64,000 nucleotides of DNA from Marinobacterium weihaiense. GTDB taxonomy: Bacteria > Pseudomonadota > Gammaproteobacteria > Pseudomonadales > Balneatricaceae. Made by a program: the position numbers and the translations under genes. Location of the stretch: assembly GCF_019061305.1 (NCBI RefSeq), contig NZ_JAHQZT010000001.1, forward strand, positions 327,398-391,397, given 5' to 3'. Shown piece after piece: positions 8,789 through 16,850 of the stretch (position 1 is its first letter; every line of letters begins with the position of its first letter). The notes below the pieces were generated by a model. The model was not told the origin of the DNA. It made no database searches and worked only from the letters and a program-made list of their open reading frames with translations.

Positions 8789-8876
8789 GTTTCCAAATAG
8801 GTTTCCGCGGAATCGGCATCCAGACTGGTATCCACGGAAACCAGTAGTAACGCAATGTCGTTGCAATAGAACGCAA
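8789..8876. repeat. Word array, clusters F-G (TTCC/ATCC and CGCAA words)
   Basis: Continuation of the array with a new word. GTTTCCA and GTTTCCG start at 8789 and 8801, GCATCCA and GTATCCA at 8816 and 8828: the same 12, 15, 12 spacing as clusters A and C. It runs into AACGCAA (8849), GTTGCAA (8860) and AACGCAA (8870) at 10-11 bp spacing. The stretch from 8673 to 8788 is less regular, with CATGCTC twice 24 bp apart (8704, 8728) and a GTGAC-AGAAC-GTCAC hairpin (8767-8781). Confidence 0.6.
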
Positions 8877-8991
8877 CACCCCTACGCGGGAGGGGGGCGG
8901 ATCACTGTTGTGGGCTAGCGCTGCAACCGGCATGGCAACCGGGTATACTGGTGGACATGGAGTACACCACCCAATTCAGAAGGAACTGAAC

Positions 8992-9181
8992 ATGGAATAC
9001 GTTACCGCTGCCGTACTGCTAATCGCCATTAGCACTGCACTTCCTGAATCGCCGTCTAGGGCGAAAAGGCACCATCTACCGCGCTGACGACTCGATCACC
9101 CGCCCTGTATTCGAGCCGGACAGCGATCCCATCAAGGACAGGATCGAGATCCGCTACAGCCGTCAATCGGATGATGATTGA
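8992..9181 (+). pseudogene. Frameshifted small membrane protein gene
   Basis: An ATG at 8992 with a ribosome site (AAGGAAC) opens a frame for a hydrophobic N-terminus (MEYVTAAVLLIAISTAL). That frame soon ends at 9087. A second frame, open from 9023, continues with a charged tail (FLNRRLGRKGTIYRADDS...) to TGA at 9179-9181. Joining the two by a -1 shift near 9035-9045 gives a plausible protein of about 62 residues: one membrane helix plus a basic then acidic tail. It is either a broken gene or, less likely, a programmed frameshift. A -10-like TATACT is at 8943-8948. Confidence 0.4.
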
Positions 9182-9357
9182 TCCATCTGCTTGCCTCGTT
9201 CCAGCTCTGCAATCAGCTCATCCATAGAGATTGGCTGATGCGCGTCCAGGCCAGGCGGTAGCAGCATCACCGCCTGCGTTATCTCGCGTGCGGTACTGGC
9301 TTGCTCCAGCGCCTTGCGAAACGACTGAAGGTCGTTGTCGTGCTTGTCGCTACTCAT
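9163..9357 (-). CDS. Small hypothetical protein near the island edge
   Basis: A 64-residue acidic, helical, soluble protein with no recognised motif. It starts at an ATG (9357) with only a weak ribosome site and runs convergently into the small broken gene at 8992-9181, overlapping its end by 19 bases. The composition (Gln/Glu/Ser-rich with an amphipathic segment DELIAELERGKQ) is protein-like, but coding evidence is limited by length. It lies in the sparse zone between the word array and the tRNA-Val gene. Confidence 0.4.
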   Translation of the reverse strand: MSSDKHDNDLQSFRKALEQASTAREITQAVMLLPPGLDAHQPISMDELIAELERGKQMDQSSSD

Positions 9358-9605
9358 CCAAGAAACTCTCGTGGATTACCCCAACCTTGCCCCAATGACT
9401 GCGACACTGAGGCCACACTAAGGTGGATGGGGAAAGTAAATCTATGGTCCGGTCATGCTACCTGAGCGCCGCCCCCGTCTTTTTCACACGACCGCGAAAT
9501 ATGAAATCTTTTTTGAAGCCACCAGTTGATATCGTTGCTGGGGATCAAACGCAGTCGTTAATGTTCCCGAATCGTTCCCGAGAATTTTTCCCGAATTCCG
9601 GACAG
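9358..9605. other. Gene-poor boundary between island and tRNA-Val
   Basis: No convincing gene was seen. No integrase is present in this stretch, although islands at tRNA 3' ends often carry one here. The only structured element is the TTCCCGA triplet at 9563-9594. Confidence 0.4.
9563..9594. repeat. TTCCCGA word triplet beside tRNA-Val
   Basis: TTCCCGA occurs three times, starting at 9564, 9575 and 9588 (spacings 11 and 13), about 65 bases from the 3' end of the tRNA-Val gene. Layout resembles the clusters at 8462-8876. Arm-type sites of a tyrosine recombinase are a possible meaning (inferred). Confidence 0.5.
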
Positions 9606-9639
9606 AAAAAAAGCCACTCGGCATGACCCGTAAGTGGCT
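9606..9639 (-). terminator. Rho-independent terminator of tRNA-Val
   Basis: On the minus strand a stem with arms AGCCACT and AGTGGCT is followed by seven T residues, 18 bases downstream of the tRNA 3' end. Confidence 0.8.
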
Positions 9640-9656
9640 GATTTTCTTGGTAATTC

Positions 9657-9733
9657 TGGTAGGACTAACTGGACTCGAACCAGCGACCCCCACCATGTCA
9701 AGGTGGTGCTCTAACCAACTGAGCTATAGTCCT
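9657..9733 (-). tRNA. tRNA-Val(GAC)
   Basis: A 77-base tRNA on the minus strand. The acceptor stem AGGACTA pairs with TAGTCCT, the T-arm contains GGTTCGAGTCC, and the anticodon loop TTGACAT sits between CCACC and GGTGG, giving anticodon GAC (valine). The CCA end is encoded. The 3' end faces the accessory region, the usual geometry for an island attachment site. Confidence 0.95.
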
Positions 9734-9747
9734 TCGATGTGCTGTGC

Positions 9748-9775
9748 ATTATAAAGATCTCTTTTCCGGGTGCAA
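9748..9775 (-). promoter_or_regulatory. Promoter of tRNA-Val
   Basis: On the minus strand, -35 TTGCAC (9770-9775) and -10 TATAAT (9748-9753) are separated by 16 bases, just upstream of the tRNA. Confidence 0.75.
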
Positions 9776-9855
9776 GTACTTTTTAAACTTTTTTCTATCT
9801 TTTCATAAGGATGCAACAACTGTTCATAATACAGCCAACCTATTGGCACTAGGCT

Positions 9856-10509
9856 TCATGCCAACTGAACCAAGTTGTGCTCTATGGCATAACGTGTCAA
9901 CCCGGCCGCAGTATGTACCCCCAGCTTGGACTTGATGTTTTGCCGATGCGTCTCCACAGTTCGTACGGATATGCCCAACACACGAGCGATCTCCTTGTTG
10001 TTATGTCCTTCTGCCAGCAGCTTTAGCACTGTTTGCTCACGATGGGTAAGCTGCACCTCAACCGTACATGTATTCTCAGCGGGTGTATCAAACTGACTAA
10101 ACATCGTTTGCGAGGCACTGGCACTGAAGTAAGTTCCGCCATGGAAAACCGTCTCGACCGCCTTGACCATTTCCGCTGCCGTTACATCCTTGAGCACGTA
10201 GCCTTTTGCACCCGCCTGAATCAGCTGAACCATATACTCACGATTATCGTGCATACTGAGTATCAGCACACGTACCTCTGGCAGTTGCTGTCCGAGCACA
10301 CGTGTCGCTTCCAGGCCATTCATCACCGGCATGGAGATATCCATCAGTACCACGTCCGGCATCAAGGCCTGACATTGGCTGATCGCCTCCTGTCCATTAC
10401 CGGCACGCCCCACCACCTCGATGGCGCCTTCATCCTCCAGGCGCGCCTGAATGCCATCGATCACCAGCGGATGGTCATCCACCAACACGACCCTGATTTT
10501 TTGCGTCAT
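9856..10509 (-). CDS. NarL/FixJ-family response regulator
   Basis: Two-component response regulator of 217 residues. The N-terminal receiver has the acidic pair (VDDH, 10-13), the phosphoacceptor aspartate in DVVLMDISMP (D57) and the lysine in GYVLKDV. The C-terminal LuxR-type helix-turn-helix reads LTHREQTVLKLLAEGHNNKEIARVLGISVRTVETHRQNI. The start overlaps the stop of the kinase gene by 4 bases, so that kinase is its likely direct partner. It is the only receiver protein in the 9856-17949 block, so it could also take phosphate from the receiver-less LuxQ-like kinase at 15120-16850 (inference). Likely targets include the linked TRAP genes. Confidence 0.92.
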   Translation of the reverse strand: MTQKIRVVLVDDHPLVIDGIQARLEDEGAIEVVGRAGNGQEAISQCQALMPDVVLMDISMPVMNGLEATRVLGQQLPEVRVLILSMHDNREYMVQLIQAGAKGYVLKDVTAAEMVKAVETVFHGGTYFSASASQTMFSQFDTPAENTCTVEVQLTHREQTVLKLLAEGHNNKEIARVLGISVRTVETHRQNIKSKLGVHTAAGLTRYAIEHNLVQLA

Positions 10510-11876
10510 ACATTTAAGCCTTTCTGTTGCAATGACAGCCCTGCCAACAGCGTAGCACCCTGCCCCGGTTTCGACAGCAGCCGGAACTCGCCCCCCAGCA
10601 ACTCGACACGTTCGCGCATATTGCGCAACCCGATGCCCTCAAAGCGCTCGAGCACTTCAGTGTCAAAGCCACACCCATTATCCTGCAGGCGCAGCCACAG
10701 CATCCCCCCTTGGCACCACAGGCTGATCCGCAGCAGACTTGCATCTGCATGCCGCTCAACGTTGGTCAACCCCTCCTGTACCAGCCGATAAACCGTGATT
10801 TCAACATCTTCAGGTAAGGGACTATCGGGCAAGCGAAGGTCAAGCTTGAGTCGCATGCCCGTGCGCTCACTGAAACGTGCCAACAGTCCGTCCAGAGCAG
10901 CCCTGAGCCCCAGGTCATCCAGCAGTGTCGGCCTCAAGTCATGCGAGATACGCCTCACTTCCTGAATGGCCTCATTGAGCACCTCATAGCCCTGATTCAG
11001 ATCATCCAATCCGCTCATGTCACTGCTCTTCAGTTTGCGCTGGGCCAGCTCAATCCGGTATAGCACCGACACCATCAACTGATTGATGCCGTCATGCAGC
11101 TCACGCGAAAAGCGCCGTCGGTCGGCCACATTAGCCAGCACCGAACGATGTGCCAGCAACCTGAGGCGGCTGTCCGCCAGACGGTTTTCATGCAAGTTGA
11201 CTGCAATTCCTACCAGCACGACCAACACCACCGCGACCGACATGATCACTAATACGGTAAAGAAAGTATTGCGGATATTGCGATTGACCTGAGCACGAAT
11301 TTTCGCAACTTCGCGGCTGATATCATCCAAGTATAGCCCGGTGCCCAGCATCCAGTCCCACTTGGGCAGCAGCACGACATAGCTGAGCTTGTCGATTTGT
11401 TCGCGTCGTGACGGCTTGCGCCAGACATAGCGATGAAAACCGCCTCCCTCTTCTACTCTGGCAAGTAGATTGCGGATAACGTAATCTCCACGGCTGTCCT
11501 GCAGGTCCATCAGGTTCAGGCCAACCAGTTCAGGCTCGGTGGGGTGGACCAGATTGGTGCCGTCCAGCGTATAAACAAAGAAGTAGCCATCCTTATCCTG
11601 GCCGAACGTCATGTCGGTCAGAATCTTGCGCACCTCGGCCTGGGCCTTCCGATCATTTTCGCCGGCGCTGTCAACGATATGCCCAATGGAAGTCATGGCC
11701 AAGCTTACATAGTTCTGTAGCTCGCGGCGCTTGGATGCCAGCAGGTTATCCTCGAATAGCTTGATCTCTTCTTCGGATAGTTGCCTGGCCTGGTTGAGAC
11801 CAATCCAGGTGACCGTCGAGGTCACTACCATCATAGGCAGTAGAGAGAGCAGCAGAATCTTGAATTTGAGCGGCAT
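10506..11876 (-). CDS. Cache-domain sensor histidine kinase, NarX-type (HisKA_3)
   Basis: Membrane sensor kinase of 456 residues. TM1 spans about 8-28 and TM2 about 204-227. The periplasmic domain between them matches single-Cache 2: GQDKDGYFFVYTLDGTNLVHP and later WDWMLGTGLYLDDI. Relatives of this domain bind small carboxylates. The cytoplasmic part has a HisKA_3 dimer/phosphoacceptor helix with H261 in RRFSRELHDGINQ, then a HATPase_c domain with its N box (NVERHAD) and DNGCGFD. It overlaps the response regulator gene by 4 bases. It lies downstream of a TRAP transporter but beyond a terminator hairpin, so it may be expressed separately or at a lower level. Sensing the TRAP substrate is a reasonable inference. 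Confidence 0.9.
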   Translation of the reverse strand: MPLKFKILLLSLLPMMVVTSTVTWIGLNQARQLSEEEIKLFEDNLLASKRRELQNYVSLAMTSIGHIVDSAGENDRKAQAEVRKILTDMTFGQDKDGYFFVYTLDGTNLVHPTEPELVGLNLMDLQDSRGDYVIRNLLARVEEGGGFHRYVWRKPSRREQIDKLSYVVLLPKWDWMLGTGLYLDDISREVAKIRAQVNRNIRNTFFTVLVIMSVAVVLVVLVGIAVNLHENRLADSRLRLLAHRSVLANVADRRRFSRELHDGINQLMVSVLYRIELAQRKLKSSDMSGLDDLNQGYEVLNEAIQEVRRISHDLRPTLLDDLGLRAALDGLLARFSERTGMRLKLDLRLPDSPLPEDVEITVYRLVQEGLTNVERHADASLLRISLWCQGGMLWLRLQDNGCGFDTEVLERFEGIGLRNMRERVELLGGEFRLLSKPGQGATLLAGLSLQQKGLNV

Positions 11877-11899
11877 TGTGAATACCTGCCAAAAACGGA

Positions 11900-11928
11900 A
11901 ACAAAAGCCCCATGCTCAGCATGGGGCT
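11900..11928 (-). terminator. Terminator between TRAP permease and kinase genes
   Basis: On the minus strand, arms AGCCCCATGC and GCATGGGGCT around a 3-base loop are followed by a T-rich run (TTTGTTT). It ends TRAP transcription or attenuates reading into the kinase gene. Confidence 0.75.
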
Positions 11929-11941
11929 CTGATTTCGCAGT

Positions 11942-13231
11942 CTAGACCAGACCGTACAACTCAGGGAACAGCAGAATGGAGATCACAATCATTACCTGCA
12001 GGATAATGAAGGGCACCACCCCCTTGTAAATATCCAGTGTCCTCACTTGTGGCGGCGCAACGCCTTTCAGGTAGAACAAACTGAAGCCAAAGGGTGGCGT
12101 CAGGAAGCTGGTCTGCAGATTCATCGCGATGAGAATGGCAAACCATAGCGGTGCAATACCCAGAATTTCGGCCGCTGGCAGCAAAATCGGCACGATGATG
12201 AAGCTGATTTCCACGAAGTCGATAAAGAAGCCGAGGATCAGGATCGCCAGCATCGACAGCAACAGGAACCCCATGGCACCGCCCGGCAAGTTAGACAAGT
12301 AATGCTCGACCACCTCTTCACCACCGGTGTAGCTGAACGCCATTGAAAATGCCGTCGCCCCCAACAGGATGGCAAACACCATAGCCGTAACCTTGACCGT
12401 CTCGGCCGCAGAATCGAACACCATCCGCCAGCTGAACTGGCCGTAGATCAGCGCCAGAAAAAGCGCACCGACACCGCCCAGGGCCGATGATTCGGTCGGC
12501 GTGGCGATACCAGCAAAGATCGAGCCCAGCACCACCAGAATGAGCGCCAACGGCGGAATAATGGCCTTTAGCGCCTTGAAAATCTGCTGCTTGCGCGTAC
12601 CGTCATTCGGATCCATTGGCAACGCTGGTGCTGCCTCGGGCTTGACCAGGGTGTAGATCAATATATAGATCACATAGGCACCGATCAGGATGGCGCCCGG
12701 CAGTATGGCTGCCTGGAACAGGTCCCCCACCGGAATACCCATCACATCCCCGAGTATGATCAGAATAATGGACGGCGGAATAATCTGCCCAAGAGTACCG
12801 GAGGCACAGATGGTGCCGCAGGCCAGCTTCTTGTCATAGTTGTACTTGAGCATTACCGGCAGCGAGATCAAGCCCATGGCCACCACGGATGCGCCCACCA
12901 CCCCTGTGGATGCCGCCAGCAGCGCCCCTACCAGTACCGTGGAGATCGCAAGCCCCCCCCTAACCCCACCGAAGAGCTTGCCCATCGATTCCAGCAGTTG
13001 TTCGGCCAGGCGTGTTTTCTGTAGCACGATACCCATGAACACAAACAGCGGCACCGCCATCAGCACCGTATTTTCCATGATGCTCTGAATGCGGAACGGC
13101 ATGAACGCAAACATGTCCGGCCCTTCGGCATAGACCCCAAACCAGAGCGCCACGCCACCGAATATGAAGGCCACCGGGAAGCCGATCAACAGCATCACCA
13201 GGGCCACAAAAAACATTGTAATACCGATCAT
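11942..13231 (-). CDS. TRAP transporter large permease, DctM family
   Basis: Large membrane subunit (429 residues) of a tripartite ATP-independent periplasmic transporter. It is hydrophobic throughout, with about 12 membrane helices, and carries the typical DctM opening (MIGITMFFVALVMLLIGFPVAF) and the conserved GGVRGGLAISTVLVGALLAA and GIIPPS-like (GQIIPPSIILII) regions. It works with the small permease and binding protein encoded just upstream to import an organic acid using an ion gradient. It is separated from the small permease gene by 14 bases. A terminator follows at 11900-11928. Confidence 0.95.
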   Translation of the reverse strand: MIGITMFFVALVMLLIGFPVAFIFGGVALWFGVYAEGPDMFAFMPFRIQSIMENTVLMAVPLFVFMGIVLQKTRLAEQLLESMGKLFGGVRGGLAISTVLVGALLAASTGVVGASVVAMGLISLPVMLKYNYDKKLACGTICASGTLGQIIPPSIILIILGDVMGIPVGDLFQAAILPGAILIGAYVIYILIYTLVKPEAAPALPMDPNDGTRKQQIFKALKAIIPPLALILVVLGSIFAGIATPTESSALGGVGALFLALIYGQFSWRMVFDSAAETVKVTAMVFAILLGATAFSMAFSYTGGEEVVEHYLSNLPGGAMGFLLLSMLAILILGFFIDFVEISFIIVPILLPAAEILGIAPLWFAILIAMNLQTSFLTPPFGFSLFYLKGVAPPQVRTLDIYKGVVPFIILQVMIVISILLFPELYGLV

Positions 13232-13245
13232 CCTGTCACCCCTTA

Positions 13246-13782
13246 TCAGTGCTGCGTCGGAATGTAATCATCACTCCTGTGATGACCGTTCAGCGTATTG
13301 ATGGATCTCAGCATCATCCCCACGCCGCTGATAAAGGTGCAGAAAAATGCAAAAGGGATCACCGCCTTGATGATCCAACGGTACGGCAACCCGCCCGGAT
13401 CACCGGAGCTTTCACCAAGCTCAAAGGATTCGCGGGCGAAATCAACGCCGTACCAGGCCACCAGCAGGCAGAACGGAAACAGCAGCGTCAGGGTGCCGAA
13501 CAGGTCGATCAGTGCTTTTTTCTTCACACTCAGGCCCTCGTAGATCAGGTCCACGCGCACGTGACCGCCGGCCTTCAGGGTAAAGGGCACCCCGAGCATG
13601 AACATCGCGGCAAACAGATGCCACTCCAGCTCCTGCATGCCGATGGAAACATTGTTAAACAGGTACCGGGTGATCACGTCATAGAAGACATTGAACAGCA
13701 TCAGCACAAAAAGAACGGCAGAGATCTTGCCCAACCAGTCCGAAAAAGCATTGATCGTCTGCTCAAGACGTAAAAGAAACAT
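13246..13782 (-). CDS. TRAP transporter small permease, DctQ family
   Basis: Small membrane subunit (178 residues) with four predicted helices and the family block MQELEWHLFAAMFMLGVPFTLKAGGHVRVD. The ATG at 13782 is chosen over an upstream GTG at 13797 because GCGAGG sits at ideal distance before it. It partners the DctM-type subunit. The gap to the upstream binding-protein gene holds a strong hairpin (13830-13857), which probably lets the binding protein be made in excess. Confidence 0.93.
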   Translation of the reverse strand: MFLLRLEQTINAFSDWLGKISAVLFVLMLFNVFYDVITRYLFNNVSIGMQELEWHLFAAMFMLGVPFTLKAGGHVRVDLIYEGLSVKKKALIDLFGTLTLLFPFCLLVAWYGVDFARESFELGESSGDPGGLPYRWIIKAVIPFAFFCTFISGVGMMLRSINTLNGHHRSDDYIPTQH

Positions 13783-13829
13783 GTGAAATCCTCGCACAAG
13801 GATATACAGACCGGGGACGATTCAGGTCA

Positions 13830-13857
13830 GGCAGGACCCGCTTGTCGGGATCCTGCC
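13830..13857 (-). promoter_or_regulatory. Intercistronic hairpin between TRAP binding-protein and permease genes
   Basis: Near-perfect stem (GGCAGGATCCCG against CGGGTCCTGCC with one unpaired base) around ACAAG and no T-run. This fits an mRNA-stabilising or attenuating hairpin rather than a full terminator. Confidence 0.6.
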
Positions 13858-13868
13858 ACTGGTTAGGT

Positions 13869-14942
13869 TTACTCGAAGCTGTTCAGGTAGGCACGGTCAG
13901 CAATATCGGTCCACTGACGCACCGTTTTCAGGTAGCTGTCTTGCGAATCCAAAATTTCCTTGGCCAGTTCATCCTGAGCCGCGTGCTCCGCCAACAACTC
14001 ATCGTTTGCCTGACGCAGTGCGCGAATCACTTCATCCGGGAAAGACTTGACCTGCACATTGGGGAATTCTGCCTTCATGGCTGCCCAGTTCTCACCGGAC
14101 TCATGGTGCGACTTGATGGTCATGTCATAGGCAGCAACACGCATCGCGGCCTTCAGGATCTCCTGCAGGTCACCCGGCAGTTTCTCGAAGGTGCGCTTGT
14201 TGACCAGGAACTGGAGCTCCGTACCCGGCTCATGCCATCCGGTATAGTAGTAAGGCGCAATCTTGTGGAAGCCCATGCGCAGGTCCATAGACGGACCAAC
14301 CCACTCAAGCGCATCGATGGTGTTGCGTTCCAGCGAGGTATAGAGCTCTCCCGGCGGGATATTGGTCGGGTTGGCGCCCAGCTTGGCCAGCACTTCACCG
14401 GCAAAGCCCGGAATGCGCATTTTCAACCCTTGGAGGTCGTCAACGGAGTTAATCTCTTTCTGGAACCAGCCACCCATCTGGACGCCGGTGTTGCCGCCGG
14501 GGAATGACAGCAGATTGAACGGCTCGTAGACCTTCTGCATCAACTCCATGCCACCGCCATAATAGAACCAGCCATACTGCTCTGTAGCGGTCATGCCGAA
14601 AGGCATGGTGGTGAAATATAGCGTATTAGGCACCTTGCCCTTCCAATAATAGGATGCCGAATGCCCCATGTCATACTGGCCTGCACGCACCATATCAAAT
14701 ACGCCAAACGCGGACTTGTGCTTGTTAGCGGTATCAATGCGAATTTCGATACGACCATTGGACATTTTGTTAGCCAAGTCGGCCATGCGGCGGGCCGGCT
14801 CACTGAACACGCCAAAGTTGGTGGGCCAGGTTTCGGCCAGTTTCAGCTTGTAGACTTTTTCAGCGGCTTGGGCCGGACTGATCATCGCGGCGGCACAGAC
14901 TGCGGCGGCCACGATTTTGCGGGCAAAGGTCAGTTTAAGCAT
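13869..14942 (-). CDS. TRAP transporter substrate-binding protein, TakP-like DctP family
   Basis: Periplasmic binding protein of 357 residues with a clear signal peptide (cleavage near AQA-AEK, about residue 26). It resembles TakP and related dimeric TRAP binding proteins: FGMTATEQYGWFYYGGG, EWVGPSMDLRMGFHKIAPYY and GWHEPGTELQFLVNK are hallmarks. Known relatives bind 2-oxo acids or lactate, so a small 2-oxo or hydroxy carboxylate is the likely ligand (family inference). The gene is first in the TRAP set and follows the LuxPQ-like genes on the same strand. A ribosome site (AGAGGA) lies upstream of the ATG. Confidence 0.92.
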   Translation of the reverse strand: MLKLTFARKIVAAAVCAAAMISPAQAAEKVYKLKLAETWPTNFGVFSEPARRMADLANKMSNGRIEIRIDTANKHKSAFGVFDMVRAGQYDMGHSASYYWKGKVPNTLYFTTMPFGMTATEQYGWFYYGGGMELMQKVYEPFNLLSFPGGNTGVQMGGWFQKEINSVDDLQGLKMRIPGFAGEVLAKLGANPTNIPPGELYTSLERNTIDALEWVGPSMDLRMGFHKIAPYYYTGWHEPGTELQFLVNKRTFEKLPGDLQEILKAAMRVAAYDMTIKSHHESGENWAAMKAEFPNVQVKSFPDEVIRALRQANDELLAEHAAQDELAKEILDSQDSYLKTVRQWTDIADRAYLNSFE

Positions 14943-15119
14943 TGTTTTTATCTATCCTCTGTTGTCGTTCTGACCGACAGGACGGACATGCTGCCGGTAT
15001 CAAGCAGTATCGACAGACAGAGGGGATAAAAACATTCGCATTAACGCGCAAGCGGGCGCTGATACTACGCAGTCCGCTGCGCAATCACCGCAGCTCCGCC
15101 TACGCAAAACTACTGAGTT

Positions 15120-16850
15120 TCAGGAGATGGACAGACTCGACCCAACGCCAGCATAGGCATGCTCGGCCGGCACAAACACTTCAATACGCACACCACCGGC
15201 CTGCAGCGAAGTAATATCGAGACTGGCGTGCATGTGTTCGGCACGCTCACGAATCCCCAGCAGCCCGAATCCGCCCGTACGGGTGTTGCGCTCGGACTCC
15301 AGCCCGCGACCATCATCTTCTATCACGAGTCGTACACCATCCTGCTCATCCACCAGCCGAATCAACACATAAGTGCCTTCAGCATGCTTGATGACATTGG
15401 ACAGAGCCTCCTGAGCAATGCGGTACAGATTGGACATCAATTCATGTTGCAGCGGACGCTGCTGGTGAATGTCAAATTCGAGCGCATAATCCATCTGCTC
15501 CAGAATCGGCACAGCTGGCAGCGAGGTCAGGCTGACACCGAGACCGAAGTCATTGAGCTCGAACGGCCGCAGCATCCGAATACGCTTGTAAACAGTATCA
15601 TAGATCGTATTCACGAGCGCGATGGCCTGCTCCAGGTTATGCACCGAAGGCTGTCCCTGCTCAAGCTCTTCACGATGCAACTGCAAGTTCATCTTCACCG
15701 CCACCAGCAGCTGCGCCATATCATCATGCAATTCGTTGGAGAGCCGCAGGCGTTCACGCTCCTGAGTTTGCAGCAGGTGCTGCAGTATCTGGCGTTTTTC
15801 CTCATTATTGCTGGATAAACGGGTGTTGAGGGCTTCGAGTTCGTCTTCTCGCGATTTCAGACAGTTGACGATGGACACGATCTCCTCTCCGATCAGGTTG
15901 AACTCGTGAATCAGCGTTTGTGGCCAGCGCGTATTGCGGTCCGTATTGGCCAGGCGCGTAAAGGCAATCAGCTGTTGCAGCTGACGATCAACCGCCGCAG
16001 ATAGCAGAAGCGACAACACCAGAGAAACAACCAGCGCCAGCAGGCAGCCGTACATCAGGGTTTCAATCAGTGCTTCCCGCAACTGTTGCTGAGCGTGATT
16101 GCTCGACACCAGACCTATGCGCACATCCTTGCCAAGTGCCGTCAAACCCGGAGAAAAGGTGATATTGGCAGCTGCGGCGGCATTTGATGCGGGCAGATCC
16201 ATATCCATGCCTGTCAGCAGCTTCTGCCCCCTGAACAGCCCCAGCGCTTCAAGGTTATCGGAGGCAATCAGCAGTCGGTTCAGCAGGTAACGATTGTGGC
16301 TCAGTCGCACCCCCGCCATTAATTGCCCGAAGATCTCGCCGGTTTCACTCAAATCCAACGGTACCGAGTAGATCGCCAACAGCTCACCTTTCGCTTCCAC
16401 CAGGCGCCAGCCGTGAGCTGCAAACACCGGCTGTCCGCGGCTCAGCTCAGCGCAGGACAAGGCACTCAACTCGGGCACGTAACTGCGTGACAGCTCACAC
16501 TGCCGCTGGCCGAAAAACGAGACTGCGATAAAGTCATAGTGCGTGTTTTCGTAACTGTCTTCCCAGCGTGTCAGACTGCGCAGGAAACCTGCCTGGTCCC
16601 CTGCATGCAGTGCCGTCACACGCTCGTTGTTGGCACTGATGGCCAGCGCTTCCTCTTCAACCTCGTGCAGATAGCGGCTCAAGCGCTCTTCATATCGTGA
16701 TGCCAGTGCACGGTTGTAGTTTTGTGCCTGGTCCCGAATCACGGATTGGGACTCGAAGAACGTGGTACTGACAAAGACCGCCAGAAACACCAGTGATGAC
16801 ACCAGCGTGAGCAGAAACGAGAGCGTTTTGAAGCGTGGCTTAGTAATCAC
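15120..16850 (-). CDS. LuxQ-like periplasmic sensor fused to a NarX-type histidine kinase
   Basis: Sensor kinase of 576 residues. TM1 (about 10-30), a periplasmic region (31-263) and TM2 (264-286) are followed by a linker and kinase. Parts of the sensor resemble Vibrio LuxQ: ETGEIFGQLMAGVRLSHN (169-186) sits where LuxQ has STGEVLGFSFNAVVLDNN, and the segment after TM2 (RQLQQLIAFTR...HEFNLIGEEI) also parallels LuxQ. Unlike LuxQ, the kinase is HisKA_3 type (H375 in SNELHDDMAQ) with HATPase (N485, DDGRG 512-516) and has no receiver. GTG 16850 is chosen because GGGAG precedes it and it overlaps the luxP-like stop. A longer in-frame start would lie deep inside that gene. Phosphate probably goes to a separate NarL-type regulator, perhaps 9856-10509. 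Confidence 0.85.
   Translation of the reverse strand: MITKPRFKTLSFLLTLVSSLVFLAVFVSTTFFESQSVIRDQAQNYNRALASRYEERLSRYLHEVEEEALAISANNERVTALHAGDQAGFLRSLTRWEDSYENTHYDFIAVSFFGQRQCELSRSYVPELSALSCAELSRGQPVFAAHGWRLVEAKGELLAIYSVPLDLSETGEIFGQLMAGVRLSHNRYLLNRLLIASDNLEALGLFRGQKLLTGMDMDLPASNAAAAANITFSPGLTALGKDVRIGLVSSNHAQQQLREALIETLMYGCLLALVVSLVLSLLLSAAVDRQLQQLIAFTRLANTDRNTRWPQTLIHEFNLIGEEIVSIVNCLKSREDELEALNTRLSSNNEEKRQILQHLLQTQERERLRLSNELHDDMAQLLVAVKMNLQLHREELEQGQPSVHNLEQAIALVNTIYDTVYKRIRMLRPFELNDFGLGVSLTSLPAVPILEQMDYALEFDIHQQRPLQHELMSNLYRIAQEALSNVIKHAEGTYVLIRLVDEQDGVRLVIEDDGRGLESERNTRTGGFGLLGIRERAEHMHASLDITSLQAGGVRIEVFVPAEHAYAGVGSSLSIS

Noticed and set aside
8462..8876. CRISPR or TIGR-like guide array
   Set aside because: No constant repeat of CRISPR length separates unique spacers, no cas or tas genes are nearby, and the changing words are themselves repeated within each cluster.
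9358..9656. Integrase gene or remnant at the tRNA-Val boundary
   Set aside because: Translated frames here show no tyrosine recombinase motif; any integrase must lie outside the window.
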